Below are positions 8,101 through 19,020 of a stretch of DNA of 64,000 nucleotides, one piece after another. Position 1 is the stretch's first letter. Each line of letters starts with the position of its first letter. Source of the stretch: Achromobacter pestifer (lineage in GTDB: Bacteria > Pseudomonadota > Gammaproteobacteria > Burkholderiales > Burkholderiaceae_B). The DNA lies in NCBI RefSeq assembly GCF_902859625.1, contig NZ_CADIJX010000002.1, positions 620,001-684,000 of the forward strand, in the 5' to 3' direction. Below the pieces are notes generated by a model that worked only from the letters and a program-made list of their open reading frames with translations, did not search any database and was not told the origin of the DNA. The translations under genes and the position numbers were made by a program.

Positions 8101-9594
8101 TCAAGCCGTGTGCAGCGCGGGCCTGGCGCCGCGCGCCACGACAAGCAGCAGCATTGCCGCCACGATCGATGCGGCGCCCGAGATCAGCATTGCGGTGTGA
8201 AAGCCCCTTGCCAGCGCATCGGCAAACCAGGCGGCAGCGCCTGCGGGCTGCGCGGGCATCACATGCTGCGTGATCGCGGCGCGCGCCATGTTCCATGCGT
8301 CGGCCACGCCCGCTTGGGCCAGCGTTCGTGCCAGCGCGTGGACCGCTTGCCCGCTCATCAGCGCGCCCAGCAGCGCGATGCCTATCGTCATGCCGGTCTG
8401 GCGCAACGCATTCATCGTGGCGGACGCCATGCCTGAACGTTCGCGCGGCACCGTGGCCATGACGGCCATGCTGGTCGACGGCACGGCCAACCCCATGCCC
8501 ACGCCCAGCACCACCATCAACGATCCGGAAAGCAGCCAGGGGGTCTGCGCCTCGAACTGCATCATGCCCAGCATGGCTGCGCCGATCAGGCCGTAACCGG
8601 CAATCATCAGCCAGGGTAGTCCGAAGCGCAGATTCAGGCGGCCGAACACCGTGGACATCAGCCCGGCCGCGACGAATTGCGGCGCCATCCGCCACCCGGC
8701 AGATAGGGGCGACAGGCCCTGCACATGTTGCAGGTAGAGCGAGAAGAAGAACAAACTGCTGTAGCCGGAAAAGCCCAGCACGAAGGACGCGAAGTTGGTG
8801 GCGGCGAAGCCCGCGTCGCGGAACAGGCCCAGCGGCAGAAGGGGGCGTGCCACGCGCGACTCAACCATCAGGAAGGCGGCCAGCGCTGTCGCCGCGATGC
8901 CCAGAGACGCCAGCGCGTGCGCATCGGTCCAGCCCCGTTCGCCCGCGGTGATCAGGCCATAGGTCAGCGCGCCCAGCCAGATCACGCTTAGCGCCTGGCC
9001 TGCCGGATCGAATGCGGCGTGTTCGGGATTCGCGCTTTCCTGAATGCTCCATGCACCCAGCGCGATGGCCAGCGCGCCCACCGGCAGGTTGATCAGGAAG
9101 ATGCTTTGCCAGCTTAGATGCGCGACCAGCACGCCGCCCAACATCGGCCCGACGATCAAGGAGATCGCATTGCAGGAGGCCCACACGCCGATGGCTTGCG
9201 CGCGTTCCTTCGGGGCAGGGAAGGCCTGGGTCAGCAGGGACAGCGCGCCGGGGATCAGCAGCGCGCCCGCCAAGCCTTGCACGGCGCGTCCGATCAGAAG
9301 CACGGGCAGATTGCCTGCCCAACCGCACAGCGCGGAACCCACCGTGAACAGCAGCACACCCGCCAGCCACGAACGCTTGCGGCCATAGCGGTCGCCCAGC
9401 GGCCCGGCGGACAACATGAAGGCGGACAGGAACAGGGCGTAGGCGTCGACCACCCATTGCAGGCCGGCCATGTCGATCCGCAGCGCGGCTTGCATGGTCG
9501 GCAAGGCGACATTGACGATGCTGATATCCAGGATGGTGATGAAGCTGCCCAGGTTGACGGCCAGGACCAGGACGCGGCGGCGAGAGGCTTGCAT
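8101..9594 (-). CDS. MFS drug exporter, DHA2 (EmrB/QacA) family
   Basis: A 497-residue, about 14-helix major facilitator of the DHA2 drug:H+ antiporter family. The first helix ITILDISIVNVALPTM carries the D-x2-x-VNVALP motif of EmrB/QacA, and the loop 2-3 motif is GPLGDRYGRKR. Exporters of this family expel lipophilic drugs, dyes or metabolites. Starts at 9624 and 9666 are also open, but the -10 element lies at 9623-9628, so transcription begins after those codons. The ATG at 9594 (MQASRRR) is therefore the start. The promoter is embedded in a TetR-type operator, and no TetR gene is adjacent. Confidence 0.9.
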   Translation of the reverse strand: MQASRRRVLVLAVNLGSFITILDISIVNVALPTMQAALRIDMAGLQWVVDAYALFLSAFMLSAGPLGDRYGRKRSWLAGVLLFTVGSALCGWAGNLPVLLIGRAVQGLAGALLIPGALSLLTQAFPAPKERAQAIGVWASCNAISLIVGPMLGGVLVAHLSWQSIFLINLPVGALAIALGAWSIQESANPEHAAFDPAGQALSVIWLGALTYGLITAGERGWTDAHALASLGIAATALAAFLMVESRVARPLLPLGLFRDAGFAATNFASFVLGFSGYSSLFFFSLYLQHVQGLSPLSAGWRMAPQFVAAGLMSTVFGRLNLRFGLPWLMIAGYGLIGAAMLGMMQFEAQTPWLLSGSLMVVLGVGMGLAVPSTSMAVMATVPRERSGMASATMNALRQTGMTIGIALLGALMSGQAVHALARTLAQAGVADAWNMARAAITQHVMPAQPAGAAAWFADALARGFHTAMLISGAASIVAAMLLLVVARGARPALHTA

Positions 9595-9622
9595 GGGGAG
9601 GGGAATCGAATGGACAAACCCC

Positions 9623-9651
9623 ATTCTATTAATTGACTGACCGTCGGTCAA
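9623..9651 (-). promoter_or_regulatory. Sigma-70 promoter of the DHA2 exporter
   Basis: On the minus strand TTGACC (9651-9646) and TAGAAT (9628-9623) are separated by exactly 17 bp; each differs from the consensus hexamer at one position. The predicted start near 9616 gives a leader of about 22 bases to the ATG at 9594. The -35 box and half the spacer lie inside a near-perfect palindrome. Confidence 0.8.
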
Positions 9652-9652
9652 T
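9632..9652. promoter_or_regulatory. TetR/AcrR-type operator
   Basis: A 21-bp near-palindrome with half sites ATTGAC-x-GAC and GTC-x-GTCAAT; only one symmetric pair plus the centre break the dyad. The TTGACxGxCxGTCAA pattern is typical of operators bound by TetR-family repressors of drug exporters. It covers the -35 element, so a bound repressor would block RNA polymerase. The repressor gene is not among the neighbours. Confidence 0.75.
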
Positions 9653-9679
9653 TTAAAAGAACGCATTCTCGATATCGTT

Positions 9680-9705
9680 CCGGCAAGGGCGGCTGCCCTT
9701 GCCGG
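9680..9705 (-). terminator. Terminator hairpin of the esterase-Bug operon
   Basis: Perfect 11-bp stem CCGGCAAGGGC / GCCCTTGCCGG with a GGCT tetraloop, 9 bp after the Bug gene stop. No T-run follows at once. Its position between the Bug gene and the exporter promoter suits a terminator that insulates the exporter. Confidence 0.7.
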
Positions 9706-9714
9706 GCCGACAAG

Positions 9715-10665
9715 TCATTGCAGCTTGATGCCCAGTTCCTTGATCAAGGGCGCCATGTCGGCGCGATCCGCCTCGATGGTGGCGGCGAGTTCTTCCGGCG
9801 AGCTGCCGATCGGGATCATGCCCAGCGTTTCCATCTGCGCGCGCATCGCGGGTTCCTTCAAAATGTCGGACACGGATTTCTGGATCAACGCCACGCGGTC
9901 CTTCGGAACCCCCGCAGGAGCCATCAGGCCGATCCACGGTTGCGGCGCATAGTCCTTCAAACCGGATTCCTTCAGCGTGGGCGTGTTGGGCAGGCCACCG
10001 AAGCGTTCCGGGCTGGTGATGGCCAGCGCGCGCAGGCGGCCGCTATCGATCAAGCCTTTGGAACTGGAGGGCGCGTCCAGGCCCACATCCAACTGGCCGC
10101 CGATCAAGTCATTCTGGGTTTTGCCGGATGAGGACGACGGCACATACAGCGCCTTGATGCCAGCGCGCCGGGCGGTCTGCTCCCAGACCAGGTGGAAGGC
10201 AGTGCCAATGGAGAACGAGCCCACGCTCAGGTTGCGCGTCTTGCTTTCGCGAACGAAGTCTTCCCAGGTCTTGAGCGGGCTGTCACTGGGCACGATGAAA
10301 AGGAACGGCGTGCGCGCCACCAGAGAAATCGGTTCCAGGTCCTTCTGCGTGTCGAAGGGCAGCGAATCCACCGCGAATGGCAGGATGGTGACGGACGACG
10401 CCACCACCATGCCCAGCGTATAGCCGTCGGGCGCGGACTTGACCAGGGCGCCGGTACTGATGATGCCGGAGGCGCCAGGCCGGTTTTCCACCACAACGGG
10501 CTGGCCCCAGGCGGCTCCCAGCTTGCTGGCCAGCACGCGCAGCATCACATCGACGGGTCCGCCGGGCGGATTGGACACGATGATCTTCACGGGTTTGTCG
10601 GGATAGGCGGCCATGGCGGCCAATGGCGTCAGCAGCGCCAGCGCCAGCGCGGTTTGCTTGAACAT
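9715..10665 (-). CDS. Bug/TctC-family tripartite tricarboxylate transporter binding protein
   Basis: A 316-residue periplasmic receptor of the Bug family. The Sec signal peptide MFKQTALALALLTPLAAMA is followed by the mature start AAYPDKPVKIIVSNPPGG. VVVENRPGASG and the DGYTLGM block are family landmarks. An AAGGGGAA ribosome site precedes the ATG. It is the second gene of an operon with the carboxylesterase 42 bp upstream, so the ligand may be related to the ester or its acid product. No tctAB permease genes are visible. Ligand unknown. Confidence 0.92.
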   Translation of the reverse strand: MFKQTALALALLTPLAAMAAYPDKPVKIIVSNPPGGPVDVMLRVLASKLGAAWGQPVVVENRPGASGIISTGALVKSAPDGYTLGMVVASSVTILPFAVDSLPFDTQKDLEPISLVARTPFLFIVPSDSPLKTWEDFVRESKTRNLSVGSFSIGTAFHLVWEQTARRAGIKALYVPSSSSGKTQNDLIGGQLDVGLDAPSSSKGLIDSGRLRALAITSPERFGGLPNTPTLKESGLKDYAPQPWIGLMAPAGVPKDRVALIQKSVSDILKEPAMRAQMETLGMIPIGSSPEELAATIEADRADMAPLIKELGIKLQ

Positions 10666-10707
10666 GAAATTCCCCTTGTGATTGTTGGTATTGGCAATGG
10701 TCTGGTC

Positions 10708-11979
10708 TCAGGCCAGGATTTGCTGGTGCGGCGCCATCGGCCAGTCGGGCGCGTCGCCGCGTATGAAGGCGATCCAGGCCTGTTGCGTGCGGTGTACCAA
10801 TTGCGTGGCTTGATCGGCGGGCAAGCCCGCCAGCATGGGCGCGGCGGAAAATGCCTTCAAGGTGTCGAATACGAAGGGCAGTTCAATGCAATGGCAGGCG
10901 CCGAAACGATCTGTCGGCGCCACGTCAAAGCGCGCAAGCCACGCCTGACGGCCCTGCGCCACGGCGTCGGCCGCCCATTGTCGGGAAGGGGTGCAGAAGA
11001 CCGCATCGCCAATCTGCTGGTCGACGGCATCCGTGCCATGGCCGGGAAAGGCGGCCATTTCGTGCCGGGTATAGCTGATCAGCACGTCCGCGCGGGACGC
11101 GGCCTGCTTCAACGCAGGCGCGATATCGTGCGGCAGCACCTGGCCGTCCAGCACGGGGCAGAATTGGCTGCGGCTACTGCCTTCGGCCTGTAGCGCTTCC
11201 TGGACAACGGGCGCCTGCTGCGCCGCCAGCAGGGCGGACACCGGCAATTCACGCGCGGCTTCAAGGGAGTCGGCGCCGGCGGCGTGCAGGAAGGCCTGCC
11301 CCAGCACGTTGGCCTGCGCGGCGGTGCGAAAGCCGCGGCCCAGCGCGGCGCTTTGCAAGATGGCGCGCGAAAAGCGCGGCTGGCGGGCCAGCATCGCGCA
11401 GATGGACGAGGCGCCCGCGGACTGGCCCATGAGCGTGATGCGGTCTGGATCGCCGCCCAGATCGTGGATGTTGTCGCGCACCCAGTCGATCGCCGCTTCC
11501 TGGTCCAGCAACCCCACGTTGGCGGTTTGCCCTGGCACGAACAACCAGCCCAGCGCGGCCAGGCGATAGTTGACCGCCACCACCACCAGGTCGCCCCGGG
11601 CCGCGAGCGACGAACCGTCGTACCAATCCAGTGCGCCGCCGCCACTTTGCCAGGCGCCGCCATGCAACCACACCACCACGGGTCGTCGAGCCTGGTCCGC
11701 GCCGGGGGTCCACACGGTCAGATGCAGGCAGTCTTCGGATTGCGGCGCGTCGAAGTCGCCCATGGCGGCGCGCAGCCGCGAAGGCAGTTGCGGCGACACG
11801 GCGCCGTTTTGGGTGGCGTCGCGTTCACCGCGCCATGTCGGCGGTTGCGGTGGCGCGAAGCGCAGGCGGCCCACCGGCGCTTGCGCATAGGGAATGGCGC
11901 TGTAGCGGCTGATGCCGCGCGCATCGCGTGCCCCAGTCAGCGTGCCGGCTTTCAGCACCGCCTGGACGGAATGACTCAT
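10708..11979 (-). CDS. Type B carboxylesterase/lipase
   Basis: A 423-residue alpha/beta hydrolase of the type B carboxylesterase family. The family signature SEDCLHLTVW is at 81-90, the oxyanion segment WLHGGAW at 104-110 and the nucleophile elbow GQSAG has Ser187. There is no signal peptide, so it is cytoplasmic. At 423 residues it is shorter than the usual 480-550, the C-terminal region being compact. A clear AGGGGCAGGA ribosome site precedes the ATG. It heads an operon with a Bug receptor, suggesting uptake of a carboxylate linked to ester cleavage; that link is inference. Confidence 0.88.
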   Translation of the reverse strand: MSHSVQAVLKAGTLTGARDARGISRYSAIPYAQAPVGRLRFAPPQPPTWRGERDATQNGAVSPQLPSRLRAAMGDFDAPQSEDCLHLTVWTPGADQARRPVVVWLHGGAWQSGGGALDWYDGSSLAARGDLVVVAVNYRLAALGWLFVPGQTANVGLLDQEAAIDWVRDNIHDLGGDPDRITLMGQSAGASSICAMLARQPRFSRAILQSAALGRGFRTAAQANVLGQAFLHAAGADSLEAARELPVSALLAAQQAPVVQEALQAEGSSRSQFCPVLDGQVLPHDIAPALKQAASRADVLISYTRHEMAAFPGHGTDAVDQQIGDAVFCTPSRQWAADAVAQGRQAWLARFDVAPTDRFGACHCIELPFVFDTLKAFSAAPMLAGLPADQATQLVHRTQQAWIAFIRGDAPDWPMAPHQQILA

Positions 11980-12086
11980 ATCCTGCCCCTTGCATCATTG
12001 TCGTGCGGACGGCGCCGAAGGGCGCCGCTACCGTGGGACCATGGTAGGGACGAACGGGGCAGGGCAGTCATGCCGGTTTTGAACAA

Positions 12087-12109
12087 GGCCATGCGGAACT
12101 CGCATGGCC
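12087..12109 (-). terminator. Terminator hairpin of the adenine deaminase gene
   Basis: Perfect 9-bp stem GGCCATGCG / CGCATGGCC with a 5-base loop, about 44 bp past the deaminase stop. On the minus strand it is followed by TTGTTCAAAA, a moderately T-rich tail. Confidence 0.65.
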
Positions 12110-12152
12110 GGGGCGCAGCGGCGGGGTGCGCCGCTGATATTGACGCGGCTAC

Positions 12153-14085
<1,933 letters not shown>

Positions 14086-14242
14086 GGCGCGGGATCGGGG
14101 GGAATGTGCCGATTATTCTCCCGCACTGGGCGCTTGGCAACGCTCGCGCGGGATTCAGATATAGTTCGCGCCAGGCGGCGCCATGGGAACGCGACAGACG
14201 TCAGGGGCGATTGCCCGGTAGCCGGCCAGGGAGGAAACGGTC

Positions 14243-14950
14243 ATGAATACAGCGAAATCTGGCGTGTGGCGCACCGTCCGGCTTGCCGGGGCGGGGCTGG
14301 TGATGCTGGCCCTGAGCGCATGCGGCGTGTCCAAGGTGGACGGGGTGTCCGTCACCTGGCCCCCCTTCCGGGAGGGCACGCCCGTGGTGTTGCCGTCGGA
14401 TCCGGCGCAATGCCCGGACCTGACCGGCCTGTACCGGGCGCAAGGCGAGTTCCGCTCGGGCGACCGTGACTCGGCTGCCTTGAAAGACCTGCGCAAATTC
14501 CTGTACTACCCGCTGGATCTGCCGGGCATGCGCGATGACCCCTTGCCCGAATGGCAGTCCACGCCCGAGGCCACCGTGGCCTTCACGTCCACCGCTGGCG
14601 GATGGGACGTGCAGGCCCTGGATGGACGCGGGGCGCGTTCAGTCGCGCATCTGGCGCTGTTGAATGGTGCGCAAGATCCGGCCAGTTTGCCCAACGACGC
14701 CGGATTCCCCTTTCCCAACGGGATCCAGCGCCATGCGGGCTGCATACAGGGCAGGCTGTGGATCAGCGTGCGGCACGACTGGCGTCAGCACGAATCCATG
14801 GGCGTGCGGCGTAACGTGGCGCTGCTGCGCCCCGAGGCCGGCGGCCTGCTGGTGACCGTGCAGCATGAGTCCGATTGGATCGGCTTGTTGCCCTGGTACT
14901 TCAACGAAGGCAGCACGTTCCAGTATTGGTTCGCGCCGGCCAGCCAGTAG
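14243..14950 (+). CDS. Predicted lipoprotein of unknown function
   Basis: A 235-residue lipoprotein precursor. A 20-residue hydrophobic signal ends in the lipobox LSAC with Cys27. The mature part holds scattered Trp/Tyr, a CPDLTGLYRAQGEF segment just after the signal and no enzyme motif that I recognise. A GGAGG ribosome site precedes the ATG. It reads like the small outer-membrane or periplasmic lipoproteins of unknown role in Alcaligenaceae. It is followed at 15018 by a Sel1-like gene in the same direction, so they may form one unit. Confidence 0.8.
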   Translation: MNTAKSGVWRTVRLAGAGLVMLALSACGVSKVDGVSVTWPPFREGTPVVLPSDPAQCPDLTGLYRAQGEFRSGDRDSAALKDLRKFLYYPLDLPGMRDDPLPEWQSTPEATVAFTSTAGGWDVQALDGRGARSVAHLALLNGAQDPASLPNDAGFPFPNGIQRHAGCIQGRLWISVRHDWRQHESMGVRRNVALLRPEAGGLLVTVQHESDWIGLLPWYFNEGSTFQYWFAPASQ

Positions 14951-15017
14951 GCGTGGTTTTCGGAGAGGTTTCTTTTCACTTTCCGGCGGCTGAGGTCGCC
15001 GTCAACCTGATCTTTCA

Positions 15018-15392
15018 ATGACCGTCAAAAGCCTGTCCCTTTCGATCGTGCTGCTGCTCTTGTCCGTGGTGTTGACCGCGCTGTTCTGGCGCCACCAATT
15101 CGCGAACACGCCGCCGTCCTTGCGCAACCAGGTGAGCGGCGAATCAAGCGGAGACACGCATGTCTACGGGGAGTCGCCGCGTCAGGATGCCATCGCCCAG
15201 CGCGCCTTGCTGGCCGACGCGCAGCGGGGCAATCCCAGTGCGCAATTCATGCAGGCCATGATGCTTGAATCTGTTGACATGAAAGAGGCGCTGCGCTGGT
15301 ACGAAGCCGCCGCGGCGCAGGGGTATGAGGGCGCCATCGAGCGTTTGCAGCAGTTGCGCGAGCAGGCTGCACAACGGCCGGCCACGCCTTGA
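15018..15392 (+). CDS. Small membrane-anchored Sel1-repeat-like protein
   Basis: A 124-residue protein with one N-terminal membrane anchor (about residues 5-24). A single Sel1/TPR-like motif sits in the C-terminal half (NPSAQFMQAMM then KEALRWYEAAAAQGYEGAI). Such motifs mediate protein contacts. The TGA overlaps the TTG start of the MATE exporter (TTGA), so the two are coupled and the small protein may assist or tune it; that is inference. No catalytic motif. Confidence 0.75.
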   Translation: MTVKSLSLSIVLLLLSVVLTALFWRHQFANTPPSLRNQVSGESSGDTHVYGESPRQDAIAQRALLADAQRGNPSAQFMQAMMLESVDMKEALRWYEAAAAQGYEGAIERLQQLREQAAQRPATP

Positions 15393-16753
15393 GCGCCACC
15401 ACCGCCGACCCGCGCGCCCGTTTCGTGTCCGGGCCCTTGGGCCCGCATGTGCTTGAAATGATCCTGACCGGCTGGGCCAGCATGCTGGCGGTCTTCGCGG
15501 TGGAGTTTCTGTCGTTGTTGTATCTGGGCACGCTGAAGGATGAAGCCGTGCTGGGCGCCGTGGGCTTTGGGTCGATGACGCAGTTCACGATCACGTCGGT
15601 ATGCATAGGCGTCACCGTGGGCGGCGCAGCGCTGGTGTCGCGCGCATTGGGGGCGGGAAACGCGCCGCGCGCCCGCACGCTGGCCGGGACGTCGTTGATT
15701 CTGATGGCGGTATCGGCAGTGGCCGCGGGCATCCTGTTCTTGGCGGCAATCGGGCCGTTCACTGCCGCCATTGGCTTGGCCGAGGACGTGCGCGGCCATC
15801 TGCTGTCCTATGTGCTGATCACCACGCCGTTCGCGGTGGTGATGGGCATCGGCATGATGCTGTCGAATCTGTTGCGCTCAGCGGGGCATGGGCGTCAGTC
15901 CATGTGGGTGCTGCTGGCGGGCACCGCCACGGTGGCGGCGCTGGACCCCATCGTCATCTTCATGCTGGATGGCGGCATGGAGGGCATTGCGTGGGCCGGT
16001 GGGGTGGGGCGCCTGGCGACGGTGGCGCTGGGCGGCTGGCTGGTGTTTCGCAAGCATCGCCTGGTGACATGGCCGCCGCTGCGTGAACTGCGCGCCAACC
16101 TGGCCGCGATCGGAAAGATTGCGCTGCCCGCCGCGCTGACGACGCTGGCCACGCCCGCGGCGGTGATCTTCACGGTGTCTACCTATGCCAGCTTCGGCCC
16201 TAGCGTGATGGCGGGCGCCACGGTGGTGGACCGCGTGTTGCAATTGGCCTATTCGCTGTTTTTCGTATTGCCCGGCGCCATTGGCCCCATTCTTGGGCAG
16301 AACCTGGGTTCAGGCCAATGGGACCGCGTGAAACAGACGGTAAGGCTCACCTCGCGGTGGGCACTGTCTTACGGTTTTGCCGCGGCCACCTTGCTGGCGC
16401 TGGTGGCCCCTTGGGTGCCGGATGTGTTCCAGGTGACCGGGCCGGGCCGCGACCTGATCATTGCCTTCTGCCGCTACGGCAGCTTCGCCTGGGCGTTGAA
16501 CAGCCTGTTCTTCGTCTCGATCGCCGTGTTCAACAACCTGGGCTACGCCGCCTATTCCACGGTCATCGGCTGGCTGCGTTCCACGCTGGGCACCTTGCCG
16601 TTCGTCTGGCTGGGCGCGCATTATGGCGGCCCCGAGGGCGTGATGCTGGGCCAGACGCTGGGCTTCGCCTTGTTCAGCGTGATCGCCATGGTCTTCTGCC
16701 TGCGCGTGTTGCGCGCACCGCCCGCCATGCTGGCCGTCAGGCAGGCCGCCTAG
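15389..16753 (+). CDS. MATE-family efflux transporter
   Basis: A 454-residue, 12-helix multidrug/toxin extrusion antiporter. Two homologous halves are visible, each starting with a conserved gap/loop of the family (VGGAALVSRALGAGN in the first, GAIGPILGQNLGSGQWDRV in the second). MATE pumps exchange cations, drugs or metabolites against H+ or Na+. The start is taken as TTG at 15389 because it overlaps the previous stop and the protein then has a normal length; no ATG is available before residue 23. It is coupled to the Sel1-like gene. Substrate unknown. Confidence 0.88.
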   Translation: MSATTADPRARFVSGPLGPHVLEMILTGWASMLAVFAVEFLSLLYLGTLKDEAVLGAVGFGSMTQFTITSVCIGVTVGGAALVSRALGAGNAPRARTLAGTSLILMAVSAVAAGILFLAAIGPFTAAIGLAEDVRGHLLSYVLITTPFAVVMGIGMMLSNLLRSAGHGRQSMWVLLAGTATVAALDPIVIFMLDGGMEGIAWAGGVGRLATVALGGWLVFRKHRLVTWPPLRELRANLAAIGKIALPAALTTLATPAAVIFTVSTYASFGPSVMAGATVVDRVLQLAYSLFFVLPGAIGPILGQNLGSGQWDRVKQTVRLTSRWALSYGFAAATLLALVAPWVPDVFQVTGPGRDLIIAFCRYGSFAWALNSLFFVSIAVFNNLGYAAYSTVIGWLRSTLGTLPFVWLGAHYGGPEGVMLGQTLGFALFSVIAMVFCLRVLRAPPAMLAVRQAA

Positions 16754-16827
16754 GCGCCTGCCCGCGGTTCGATTTCGGCGGCTGGTCGCGGTACGATCCT
16801 GGCTGACTTCGATTTTTCAGGATTACC

Positions 16828-18357
16828 ATGCGTCAGCGTTTCTCAGGCCCTCGAATCGATACCCTTTCCCGCGCCTTGCTGGCCGCCGCCGTGATGGCGG
16901 CCGCCACCAGCGCCGTACAGGCCCAATCGCCCTCATCCGCGACCGGATCACGTACCCAATCGCCCGCGCCGACGCCGGTGCAGCCGACCTTGACGCCCAA
17001 GCGCACGTTCGACGATGTGACCTCCGCGCAAGAGGCGGGGAAGGCGCCTCCTGAAACGCCGGTGCAAGCTCCTGATGTCATTGTTCCCACTGCGCCGAAG
17101 GCCGCGCCGGCTGCGGCGTCCGCCGAGCCAGCCGCAACGCCGCCCACGGTCATCATCCCGACCGAATTGGACACCAAGGCGTGTATCGCCAAGCTGCGCA
17201 AGGGGGCTACCGCGAACGGCCTGACCGTCGCTGATTGGGACAAGTACACCGCCAACGCCAAACTGCTGCCCACGACCGTGGCATCCGCCAAGGGCCAACC
17301 GGAAGGGCGCGAAAGCTGGTGGGACTACATTGCCAAGACCGTGGATGACGAGCGCGTCAACGACGGTCGCGCCGTGATGAAGAAGGTGGGGCCGCAGCTG
17401 GCCGCGATCGGCCAGCAGTACCAGGTGGATCCGGCCACGCTCGTCGCCATCTTCGGCATCGAGACCAACTACGGCCGCCAGATCGGCAAGACCAACGTGC
17501 TGGACGCCTGGCTGACCCGCGCCTGCACCGAGAACAAGACGCTGTGGGAAAAGAACGCCTACGCCTCCGTACGCTTGCTGCGTGACGGCACGGTCCCCGC
17601 GGACAGCTTCGTGGGGTCGTGGAGCGGCGCGTTCGGCATGACGCAGTTCATCCCGACCTCGTTCTACGAACTGGCGGCGGACGGCGACGGCGATGGCCGC
17701 ATCGATCTCTACAACTCCTTGCCCGACGCGCTGGCCTCCACCGCCAACCACTTGCGCAAGCGCCGCGCCAAATGGACGCATGGCCTGCCTGCGGTGGTGG
17801 AAGTGCGTGTGCCGGCTGACGTGGCAGCCGCGATCCCGCCGGAACCCGATGCGGAATACGTGGGTTCGCAAGACCGCCGCACCATTGCGCAATGGTCCCA
17901 GGCAGGGCTGAAACAAGGCGACGGCTCGGTGCTGAAGCTGCCGTCAGGCAACGACGAACAGGCCTATCTGTTCGCGCCCACGGGCGCCAAGGGCCCAGTC
18001 TTCCTGGCCACGGTGAATTTCGACGCCATCCTGCACTACAACCAGTCGCGCCGATACGGCCTTGCCGTCTCCCTGCTGCTGAATCGCTTGCAGGGCGGCC
18101 CCGGCATCGTCGCCGCCTGGCCCACCGATGACCCCGGCCTGTCGCGCGCCGAGATCAAGCAATTGCAGGAAGATCTCTACGGCCGTGGCTATGACATCGG
18201 CGTGGCAGATGGCATTCCCGGCGCCAAGACCCGCGACGCGGTGCGCGCCGAACAAGAGCGCCGCAACTTGCCGCAGGACGGCCGCGTTGGCAAGCGCATC
18301 CTGGATGTCCTGAAAGCCGATCCTCCGGCTGCGGCGCGCGCGCTTCCGCCGAAATGA
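16828..18357 (+). CDS. MltB-type lytic murein transglycosylase with peptidoglycan-binding domain
   Basis: A 509-residue periplasmic lytic transglycosylase that cuts the glycan strands of peptidoglycan to 1,6-anhydro-muropeptides. A Sec signal (to about residue 32, AVQAQ) is followed by a Pro/Ala-rich linker (35-110) and the SLT_2 catalytic domain (115-420). Catalytic Glu212 lies in IFGIETNYGR, with later GAFGMTQFIPTSF. A C-terminal PG-binding_1 domain starts about residue 435 (IKQLQEDLYGRGYDIG). There is no lipobox, so it is soluble rather than an outer-membrane lipoprotein like E. coli MltB. Its TGA overlaps the ATG of the methyltransferase gene. Confidence 0.92.
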   Translation: MRQRFSGPRIDTLSRALLAAAVMAAATSAVQAQSPSSATGSRTQSPAPTPVQPTLTPKRTFDDVTSAQEAGKAPPETPVQAPDVIVPTAPKAAPAAASAEPAATPPTVIIPTELDTKACIAKLRKGATANGLTVADWDKYTANAKLLPTTVASAKGQPEGRESWWDYIAKTVDDERVNDGRAVMKKVGPQLAAIGQQYQVDPATLVAIFGIETNYGRQIGKTNVLDAWLTRACTENKTLWEKNAYASVRLLRDGTVPADSFVGSWSGAFGMTQFIPTSFYELAADGDGDGRIDLYNSLPDALASTANHLRKRRAKWTHGLPAVVEVRVPADVAAAIPPEPDAEYVGSQDRRTIAQWSQAGLKQGDGSVLKLPSGNDEQAYLFAPTGAKGPVFLATVNFDAILHYNQSRRYGLAVSLLLNRLQGGPGIVAAWPTDDPGLSRAEIKQLQEDLYGRGYDIGVADGIPGAKTRDAVRAEQERRNLPQDGRVGKRILDVLKADPPAAARALPPK

Positions 18358-18962
18358 GTCTGGCGCAGACCTCCGGTACCGAAGGGTACGGTGAAAACGC
18401 GGCGGCGCTGGCGGATCAGTACGAGAGCATCGCGTTCGCCGACGTGCATCGCGATGTGATGCACCTGATCCCGCCCGCGCCCGCGCGCATCGCGGACATT
18501 GGCGCGGGCTCGGGGCGGGATGCCGCCGCCCTGGTTCGCATGGGGCACCTGGTGGTGGCCGCGGAGCCCACGCCTGAACTACGCCGGGAAGGGCAGCGTC
18601 GACACACGCTGGCTAATCTGGAATGGGTGGACGACGCGCTGCCGGACCTGGATGGCTTGCGCGCGCGTGGCCGGGAATTCGACGTGATCATGCTGACGGC
18701 CGTGTGGATGCACCTGGACGCTGACGAACGTGCCCGGGGCATGGCCAGCCTGGCCGCGTTGCTAGCGCCGCAAGGCCGGATCCTGATGTCGCTGCGTCAT
18801 GGGCCAGTGCCGGCGGGCCGTCGCATGTTCGACGTCTCGGCCGAAGAAACCCTGGCGCTTGCGGCGCGGCACGGTCTTGCCACCCTGCACCAGAACTCGC
18901 GCGAGGACATGCTGGACCGCGCGGATGTACGTTGGAGTTTTCTGGGATTGCAGCGCGCGTAG
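18354..18962 (+). CDS. Class I SAM-dependent methyltransferase
   Basis: A 202-residue methyltransferase with the class I Rossmann fold. Motif I IADIGAGSGRDAAAL binds S-adenosylmethionine, and VIMLTAVWMHL is the motif IV region. The ATG overlaps the TGA of the transglycosylase (ATGA), so the genes are cotranscribed and coupled. Nothing in the sequence identifies the acceptor. The link with murein turnover is positional only. Confidence 0.88.
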   Translation: MSLAQTSGTEGYGENAAALADQYESIAFADVHRDVMHLIPPAPARIADIGAGSGRDAAALVRMGHLVVAAEPTPELRREGQRRHTLANLEWVDDALPDLDGLRARGREFDVIMLTAVWMHLDADERARGMASLAALLAPQGRILMSLRHGPVPAGRRMFDVSAEETLALAARHGLATLHQNSREDMLDRADVRWSFLGLQRA

Positions 18963-19020
18963 TGTCGCCCGTGGGCGGCTGCCGCTATGATGAGAACGTC
19001 TTTGGATTTTCACGATTGTC

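Noticed and set aside
6495..8273. A 592-codon open frame on the plus strand
   Set aside because: Antisense to the M20 amidohydrolase; His/Gly/Ala-rich shadow with no motif.
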